Made by a program: the position numbers and the translations under genes. Below are positions 59,185 to 64,000 of a stretch of DNA of 64,000 bases, in pieces. How positions within the stretch are numbered: position 1 is the first letter of the stretch; each line of letters starts with the position of its first letter. This DNA comes from UBA5239 sp040394635. Its GTDB lineage: Bacteria; Verrucomicrobiota; Lentisphaeria; Victivallales; Victivallaceae. The DNA is taken from NCBI GenBank assembly GCA_040394635.1, contig JBEBRW010000027.1, positions 1 through 64,000 of the forward strand, written 5' to 3'. The notes under the pieces were generated by a model. The model was not told the DNA's origin and did no database searches. It saw only the letters and a program-made list of their open reading frames with translations.

Positions 59185-59511
59185 ATGGATGAAAAAGGAT
59201 GGGATGCCGTAGACATGAAAACAATGGTTCCACGCTTGTGGCTGGAGATGGAGAATAAAAATTTCGCTCTTTCCTGGGCCTTGATCACACAGCTTCAAGC
59301 ATCAGGGGATTTCCTGTCGATTTCGTTTATGTGCGAATTCGGGCAGGTCCGGATTTCCTCTGCCGGGTCCCTCAAAAAACTGTTCGAATATCTCCTGTGG
59401 GAAAAGGTTCGTTATATCGACGGACGGCAGTTCACCTGCCAACTGAGTTTCGCCGAAAATAGTTTAGAGTTATACACAGTTAGCGCAACAAGCCCTCAGG
59501 AAACCTCATAA
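59185..59511 (+). CDS. Unknown 108-residue protein
   Basis: ATG at 59185 with AAGGAGG close ahead, 18 bases after the previous gene, so cotranslated with it. The sequence is globular, mixed alpha/beta (LSISFMCEFGQVRISS; LKKLFEYLLWEKVRYID) and without recognisable motifs or spans. A large hairpin follows at 59523. Function unknown; probably part of the mobile element's accessory genes. Confidence 0.55.
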   Translation: MDEKGWDAVDMKTMVPRLWLEMENKNFALSWALITQLQASGDFLSISFMCEFGQVRISSAGSLKKLFEYLLWEKVRYIDGRQFTCQLSFAENSLELYTVSATSPQETS

Positions 59512-59522
59512 AAAACCAAAGT

Positions 59523-59559
59523 CCGGGCCTCAGTTTAGTGTAACTAAACTGAAGCCCGG
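59523..59559 (+). terminator. Long hairpin ending the relaxase operon
   Basis: CCGGGC-C-TCAGTTTAGT (59523-59539) pairs with ACTAAACTGA-A-GCCCGG (59543-59559) over a GTA loop: a 16-bp stem with one mismatch. No T run follows, so termination is likely but not certain. Confidence 0.6.
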
Positions 59560-59572
59560 CAAAAAGCTCTTT

Positions 59573-59641
59573 GGTGCAGGGCGTTGCCCCGCCGGTGCCG
59601 ATGTTCGGCCGGAGGGGTTCGGAGACGACGTCTACCCCTCG
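59573..59641. repeat. Palindromic repeat related to those at 44342 and 54700
   Basis: On the minus strand: a GAGGGGT...ACCCCTC hairpin, then CGGCCGAACATCGGC (14 of 15 bases shared with the relaxase copy), then GGGC-AAC-GCCC followed by TGCACC as in the 44-kb copy. Unlike the other two it lacks the CTCGCGCTCT core. Confidence 0.55.
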
Positions 59642-59693
59642 TTGTTTCGGTCACAAGGGACAATAAAAAAATACTTATTTTTCCGAAGGGGTG

Positions 59694-59722
59694 TTGACAA
59701 ATTAGGAATTCGGTTGTATAAT
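59694..59722 (+). promoter_or_regulatory. Perfect consensus sigma70 promoter of the LacI operon
   Basis: TTGACA (59694-59699) and TATAAT (59717-59722) with exactly 17 bases between them. It lies 61 bases ahead of the LacI-family ATG and just before the first operator. Confidence 0.85.
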
Positions 59723-59725
59723 TAA

Positions 59726-59739
59726 AACAAAGGTTTGTT
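59726..59739. promoter_or_regulatory. Operator O1, AACAAAGGTTTGTT
   Basis: A 14-bp inverted repeat (AACAAA/TTTGTT with central GG) beginning 4 bases after the -10 element, over the expected start of transcription. Identical to O2. Confidence 0.75.
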
Positions 59740-59769
59740 TTTGGTGATGTGTATTTTGGGATGAAGAAA

Positions 59770-59783
59770 AACAAAGGTTTGTT
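59770..59783. promoter_or_regulatory. Operator O2, AACAAAGGTTTGTT
   Basis: An exact second copy of O1, 44 bp downstream, ending at the base before the LacI ATG. Its AAAGG also serves as the ribosome site, so a bound repressor or a hairpin could also affect translation. Confidence 0.75.
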
Positions 59784-60821
59784 ATGATCAGGTTGACGGA
59801 TATAGCGCAGGCGGTGAATCTGGATGTGTCGGTGGTTTCGCGGGCACTGAGTCCACGGCCGGACCGGCATGCGGTAGTCAAAGAGGAGACGCGGCTGCTG
59901 ATTCAGGAGACCGCGCGGAAGCTCGGTTACCGTCCGAACCGTCAGGCGTCGTTCCTGAAAAAGGGAGGGGCGGCCACTATCCTCTGTTTCCTGCCCGACG
60001 TGGCTGACCGGCTGATTGCGGATTTGATGATGGGGATTTCGGAAACGGCTTGTCACGAAAACTTTCCGGTCAATTTTTTCTTTGGCAGCAATGCCGGGGA
60101 TTTCGGTAAGTTCATCCGTCAGGCAGAGAAGATCGGGCACTCGGGCATCATCACTTATCCGCCGGTCAAAATGCCGGTGGAAATGCAGGGCGAATTGAAC
60201 CGTTATCATCAGCACGGCGGCAAAATTCTGTTGTTGAACGTGATCTCGAATACTGGCGGCAACAGCCTCGATTCGGCTTACCGGGATATACCGCAGTTGA
60301 ATATCGATGATTTCTATGGCGGGCAGCTGGTGGCGCAGCATTTTCTTGAGCGCGGCTGCCGGAAATTTTACCGGCGGAGTGAAACCCGGTCCTACGCGAA
60401 CCGCAGCAATGGTTTTATGTCGGTATTGAAAGCGCACGGATTCCGGATGGAAGAGTTGACCGATGATCAGCTGCGATTGCTGAAGAAAGAAAAGAATACG
60501 GTCGGCATTTTTGCGGAGCACGATTTCATTGCCTACAAATTGCTGACGGAGCTCAGCGGACAGGGGATTCGGGCCGGTGAAGAGGTATTGGTGGCGGGGT
60601 TCGACGACCAGGTGACGAGTATTCGTTTCGAGCCGAGTTTGACCACGGTACACCAGCCGACACGCAGGGAAGGACGGTTGGCCATGGAAAAACTGATTCA
60701 GATGATTTACGGCGGACAGGAAAGAGATGAAACGCTGAAGCCATATCTGGTTATTCGCGAAAGCACCGGAGGTCGGCGTCCCGACCCGGAAGATCAATCA
60801 AGTGAAGAAATTATAAAATAA
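59784..60821 (+). CDS. LacI-family transcriptional repressor
   Basis: 345 residues. The N-terminal helix-turn-helix and hinge (MIRLTDIAQAVNLDVSVVSRALS...ARKLGYRPNRQA) and the sugar-binding core (VLVAGFDDQ, TTVHQPTRREGRLAM) are typical. Upstream are a perfect promoter and two identical 14-bp operators, which suggests strong autorepression relieved by a sugar ligand. It leads an operon with a pseudopilin, two carbohydrate-binding-like proteins and a large secreted protein. The effector is unknown. Confidence 0.92.
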   Translation: MIRLTDIAQAVNLDVSVVSRALSPRPDRHAVVKEETRLLIQETARKLGYRPNRQASFLKKGGAATILCFLPDVADRLIADLMMGISETACHENFPVNFFFGSNAGDFGKFIRQAEKIGHSGIITYPPVKMPVEMQGELNRYHQHGGKILLLNVISNTGGNSLDSAYRDIPQLNIDDFYGGQLVAQHFLERGCRKFYRRSETRSYANRSNGFMSVLKAHGFRMEELTDDQLRLLKKEKNTVGIFAEHDFIAYKLLTELSGQGIRAGEEVLVAGFDDQVTSIRFEPSLTTVHQPTRREGRLAMEKLIQMIYGGQERDETLKPYLVIRESTGGRRPDPEDQSSEEIIK

Positions 60822-60841
60822 CAACGCACAAGGAGCGGAAA

Positions 60842-61522
60842 ATGAAGCAAAAGAATTTCACACTTATCGAATTGCTGGTTGTAATTGCGATCATAGCGAT
60901 TCTAGCAGCAATGCTGCTGCCGGCCCTGAATGCCGCCCGAAGCAAGGCACATCTGGCCAGTTGTACCTCAAATCTGAAACAAGTGGGGTTAACGTTCGAA
61001 TTTTATCTGGATTCAAGTGATGATTACTATCCCACGCGTTATAATGCGACGCCAATCGAATTCTGGTTTGTTAATTTGTCCAATGTCTGCAACCTGGGTT
61101 ATAAGCTCGAAGCAGGCAAGTCGCCGGAGAAAGGATTCATGATTTGTCCGGCCAGCCGCAGTTTGTATGGCAGCAATGCCGGCAAAGCCGACGGCAGCGG
61201 CGGAAATCGTTTTCCGATGAATTATGCGTATAACAACTATGTCGGCAATGTTATGCCTACGAAGCCCAAAAAACGACCGGAGATCAAACGCCCGTCGCAG
61301 GTATTGCTGATTTCTGATGGTTGGCAAAGTTTTAATCCCGCCGATATTATCCCATGTACGACTTATGTGATAAATGATGTAACGACAAATATCAGCAGCT
61401 ACCTCTATGGTCCCGATTACCGGGTACACAATAATTTTGCCAATGTTTTGTTTGTCGATGGACATGTTGAAGCCAGGAATCCTCAGAGCCTTACCATTAA
61501 CGACAATCTTAAAACGGAGTGA
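60842..61522 (+). CDS. Pseudopilin-like protein with prepilin motif and H-X9-DG domain
   Basis: 226 residues. The N-terminus KNFTLIELLVVIAIIAILAAMLLPALNAAR is a prepilin cleavage and methylation signal. The C-terminus has HNNFANVLFVDGHVEAR, an exact H-X9-DG motif. AAGGAG is well placed upstream. It is a paralogue of the protein at 34168-34875 and occupies the same position: directly after a sugar-type regulator and before secreted glycan-related proteins. Likely exported and processed by a prepilin peptidase, which is not in the window. Confidence 0.88.
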   Translation: MKQKNFTLIELLVVIAIIAILAAMLLPALNAARSKAHLASCTSNLKQVGLTFEFYLDSSDDYYPTRYNATPIEFWFVNLSNVCNLGYKLEAGKSPEKGFMICPASRSLYGSNAGKADGSGGNRFPMNYAYNNYVGNVMPTKPKKRPEIKRPSQVLLISDGWQSFNPADIIPCTTYVINDVTTNISSYLYGPDYRVHNNFANVLFVDGHVEARNPQSLTINDNLKTE

Positions 61523-61527
61523 ATATG

Positions 61528-62415
61528 ATGAAATTGACTCTGTTGATTGTCTTAATCATGAATGTCGTAATAGCTGTCGGACAGGATGATTTGATCACCC
61601 GCCGCCGGGATTTCCGGCGGTCATTGGCGGAGAGTACCACGCCCGGCCAACTTCTGCAACGGGGAATGAGTGATTCAGACCCCGTGATTCGACGCTATTC
61701 GCTGTACTGTTATTTCCAGGAGAATGGCGAAAAAGCATTACCGGAATTGCTGGGGATGATAAACGACCCGGATATTCTGGTTATGAAGCAATTGATTGCC
61801 TGTGCGGCAAACTTGAACAGTCAGGAGAAATCGGACCAGCTGCTTCGGAAGATTGCTGAATCGGCAGTGGATGCCGGAATCCGGCGCGAAGCGGGACAAA
61901 TCAGCTCATTCCGTTTTTACCGCGAGAACAAACGGCTTCGCGATAATCCGACGCATGATCATGAGATTATAACAGTGAAATCGATTCCATTACCGTTGAA
62001 CGGCTGGAGTTTTCGTCCCGATCCCATGGGGGATGGACATCGGAAAGATTGGTTCAAAGTCGGTTTCGACGATAGCCGCTGGCAGAAACTCAATATCGGT
62101 ACCTGGGAAGAGCAAGGATATCAAGGATATGATGGGGTGGCCTGGTACCGGATCAAATTCACGATGCCGGCGAAACCCGACTGCAATGCGGTTGAACTGG
62201 CTTTTCAGGGGGTGGATGAAATGGCCTGGGTCTGGCTGAACGGCAGGTACATCGGACAGCATGACATCGGGCCTGCCGGTTGGAACAAGCCGTTCTGGCT
62301 GGATGTGAGTGAAGAAATGATCTGGGGACGGGAAAATGTATTGGTTGTCCGGGTGGAGGACACGGCATCAGCTGGCGGTATCTGGAAACCGGTCACTATT
62401 GAAATTTTGAAGTAG
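61528..62415 (+). CDS. Secreted protein: HEAT-like helices plus galactose-binding-like domain
   Basis: About 295 residues; ATG at 61528 gives the best spacing from GGAG (61516-61519), and an ATG one codon upstream is possible. A signal peptide (KLTLLIVLIMNVVIAVGQ) is followed by HEAT-like helical repeats (DSDPVIRRYSLYCYFQENG...LPELLGMINDPD). The C-terminal half is a jelly roll like the sugar-binding domain of family 2 glycosidases (WFKVGFDDSRWQKLNIG, AWYRIKFTMP, VWLNGRYIGQHD). No catalytic domain is present. It probably binds glycan in partnership with the following genes. Confidence 0.7.
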   Translation: MKLTLLIVLIMNVVIAVGQDDLITRRRDFRRSLAESTTPGQLLQRGMSDSDPVIRRYSLYCYFQENGEKALPELLGMINDPDILVMKQLIACAANLNSQEKSDQLLRKIAESAVDAGIRREAGQISSFRFYRENKRLRDNPTHDHEIITVKSIPLPLNGWSFRPDPMGDGHRKDWFKVGFDDSRWQKLNIGTWEEQGYQGYDGVAWYRIKFTMPAKPDCNAVELAFQGVDEMAWVWLNGRYIGQHDIGPAGWNKPFWLDVSEEMIWGRENVLVVRVEDTASAGGIWKPVTIEILK

Positions 62416-62429
62416 TAAAGGAACGTATA

Positions 62430-63131
62430 ATGAAAAGAATGATTTTAAGTGTGATCGTATTATCAATGGCTCTTGCCTTGAAAGGTGAGCAATTGATTGC
62501 ACATTGGGATTTCACTACTGCCGATATCAGCAGTCGTGTCGGCGGATTCAAGGGGATTCTGCGTGGTACTACCAGGATTGGCGGCAATGAAAAGGATGGG
62601 AAATATCTTTCAATCGGAATGTCACCGAAAGAGAAACCTGAAGGGTTGGCAATGGCGGAGATATATCCTCAACTATCACCGTCCGGCGGGTTTCGGCTCG
62701 AAGCAAGATTCCGGGTTCGGGAACAGACTTCCACATTGCCGAATCTGATGCTTTGGGACAGCAAGTATCTTTTCGGGGGCAACCACCAGAATATGCATCA
62801 TGGATTTTCGTTGTATTTGCTCCGTAAATCCGAGGAGCGTTTCCAACCGATTGCCTGGATTGGATGTGGAACTCATTCTGAAATGTTCCGCGGTGGAGAA
62901 GTGGTATTAGAAGAAAGAAAGCCTTATGTTCTGTCATTTGAATACGATGGAATTCGGAAATTTTCCTTCAAGTTCGATGGACAGCTTAATGCGGCAGGAG
63001 AAGCCGGTCGCGGCGGCGCAATGTCGCCAGCGGTACGCCCGGCGGTAATCGGAGACCGTTTCGGCTCGCATTTCTTTCATTTCGATGGTGATATTTTTGA
63101 ACTTAAACTCTATGCATCCAATAAAGAGTGA
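62430..63131 (+). CDS. Secreted LamG/concanavalin-like domain protein
   Basis: 233 residues with a signal peptide (KRMILSVIVLSMALALKG) and one LamG-type beta-sandwich: LIAHWDFTTADISSRVGG at the start and FHFDGDIFELKLYASNK at the end are the typical first and last strands. No catalytic residues are visible, so it is probably a carbohydrate-binding module working with neighbours. It starts 14 bases after the preceding gene and ends 8 bases before the next. Confidence 0.75.
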   Translation: MKRMILSVIVLSMALALKGEQLIAHWDFTTADISSRVGGFKGILRGTTRIGGNEKDGKYLSIGMSPKEKPEGLAMAEIYPQLSPSGGFRLEARFRVREQTSTLPNLMLWDSKYLFGGNHQNMHHGFSLYLLRKSEERFQPIAWIGCGTHSEMFRGGEVVLEERKPYVLSFEYDGIRKFSFKFDGQLNAAGEAGRGGAMSPAVRPAVIGDRFGSHFFHFDGDIFELKLYASNKE

Positions 63132-63139
63132 GGATGATA

Positions 63140-64000
63140 ATGCATAAATTATTGATATTGATGATGCTGTTGCCGTATTTGAATTTCGCCGCGATACAGG
63201 TGGTTACGGAGGAACGGAGCAGTTTCCTCCGTAATGAGGCGAAAGCGTTGCTGAAAGTGGAATTATGCAATACCGGGACGGCAAAGGTAAGCGGCTTGAC
63301 CGTAAACTGGCAAGGGCGGAAATTGAACACATTTTCTGAATTGCAGCCCGGCAAGCCGGCAGAAATCAAGCTTCCCGTTGAGACCAGACTATTGCCGGGT
63401 AATTATGAATATCCGTTGGAAATCAGTTATAACGGTAAAGTTGAATCGTTTCTCATGAAATTGCAGATTGCTGCCCAGCAGCATGAAATCATGCCAGTCG
63501 TTTCCTGGGGTTATGAGGGCTCTTACAGGAGACTTCAGGAAATTGGTTTCACGCATGGACATGCGCTCGACACCAGGTTGTCGGTCATTTTTCAGGAGGG
63601 CGGAAACCCAGGTTTGAAACCGGAAAAAATCAAAATGTTGGATGATATGCTGGTCGATGGTTTTCGGCATGTTGATTATTACGTGGTTCCACATATGGGA
63701 TTCGCCAAAAGGAAGTATCCTCGGTTCAACCGGGATGGGAAAGCGGATTTTACGAATATGGAGGCTTCGAATCCCGGCGCGGTTGAAATGTGTCGGAAAG
63801 TGGCAGCGGCGGCAGCAACGGCTTTTGGGGACCATCCTGCGTTTGATGCGTTGCTGATTAACTCTGAGATTCGTGATTACACTCATCCGTCGTTCGGCAG
63901 TTGTGAGCCCGCGGCATTTCGGACGTATGCCGGTTTCGATATTCCTCCAGAGGTCAATGCTAAAATCAGCGTACCTTGGCAACGGCTGAAAAATTTCCCG
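63140..64000 (+). CDS. Large secreted protein, glycosidase-like (3' partial)
   Basis: The frame opens at ATG 63140 with GAGG 6 bases ahead and stays open for 287 codons to the window edge. A signal peptide (HKLLILMMLLPYLNFAA) is followed by a beta-sandwich of bacterial alpha-2-macroglobulin or CARDB type (LLKVELCNTGTAKVSGLTVNW; LPGNYEYPLEISYNG). From about residue 115 it looks like the start of a TIM barrel (PVVSWGYEGSYRRLQEIGFTHG; LLINSEIRDYTHPSF). A glycoside hydrolase is likely in this operon, but the family cannot be set from a fragment. Confidence 0.65.
   Translation, partial: MHKLLILMMLLPYLNFAAIQVVTEERSSFLRNEAKALLKVELCNTGTAKVSGLTVNWQGRKLNTFSELQPGKPAEIKLPVETRLLPGNYEYPLEISYNGKVESFLMKLQIAAQQHEIMPVVSWGYEGSYRRLQEIGFTHGHALDTRLSVIFQEGGNPGLKPEKIKMLDDMLVDGFRHVDYYVVPHMGFAKRKYPRFNRDGKADFTNMEASNPGAVEMCRKVAAAAATAFGDHPAFDALLINSEIRDYTHPSFGSCEPAAFRTYAGFDIPPEVNAKISVPWQRLKNFP

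Overview
The window most likely comes from a Gram-negative member of the PVC group, probably Lentisphaerota (Victivallales-like). This is an inference from gene content, not from a marker gene. The content behind it is LPS assembly and heptose genes, Lol lipoprotein export, secreted DUF4838-type and other glycan-related proteins, and two pseudopilin-like proteins with an H-x(8-9)-DG motif sitting in sugar-regulator operons. Genes are dense. By eye the core is GC-rich, while about 44.3-53.5 kb is clearly more AT-rich.

Layout. 1-14.7 kb is envelope biogenesis and housekeeping: a partial MDR dehydrogenase, lptD, hldD, rsmB, an exporter-type ABC protein, a GT2 glycosyltransferase, lolD with two LolC/E permeases, and a U32 protein. 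14.7-18 kb holds a small lipoprotein and an AraC/PocR regulator divergent from a Gfo/Idh/MocA oxidoreductase and sugar isomerase pair. 18.1-21.1 kb is a large secreted ankyrin protein between two near-identical hairpins. 21.2-26.3 kb is one minus-strand operon: ferredoxin, 2-oxoacid oxidoreductase alpha and fused beta-gamma, hisF, malic enzyme. 26.3-30.8 kb has a secreted unknown, RNase E/G, fmt and folK. 30.8-36.0 kb is a GntR/LacI regulator, pseudopilin, carbohydrate-binding protein and DUF4838 operon behind a perfect consensus promoter. 36.0-36.4 kb is a nest of inverted repeats with a 158-bp MITE-like hairpin. 36.4-41.9 kb is gyrA-folP-cdaA-ybbR (c-di-AMP synthesis). 42.1-44.3 kb is a membrane Ser/Thr kinase.

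44.3-59.7 kb is an accessory island. Members of one palindromic repeat family lie near both edges, and a third lies in frame inside the relaxase gene. It carries a WYL regulator divergent from a strong candidate structured RNA or leader with its own promoter and terminator. Next comes a tight nine-gene cassette: three small proteins (two with zinc ribbons), an M48 metallopeptidase, two single-span membrane proteins sharing a motif, an AAA+ ATPase, a large unknown and a TM2-like protein. I could not match this cassette to any system I know, and it is the best candidate here for an undescribed one. After it come an opposite-strand acidic protein, a MobF (TrwC/TraA-type) relaxase-helicase and two small genes, with no visible transfer apparatus.

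59.7-64 kb is a second sugar operon: LacI regulator with a perfect promoter and two identical operators, pseudopilin, galactose-binding-like protein, LamG-like protein and the start of a large secreted protein. It repeats the layout at 30.8-36 kb. No tRNA, rRNA or CRISPR array was seen.
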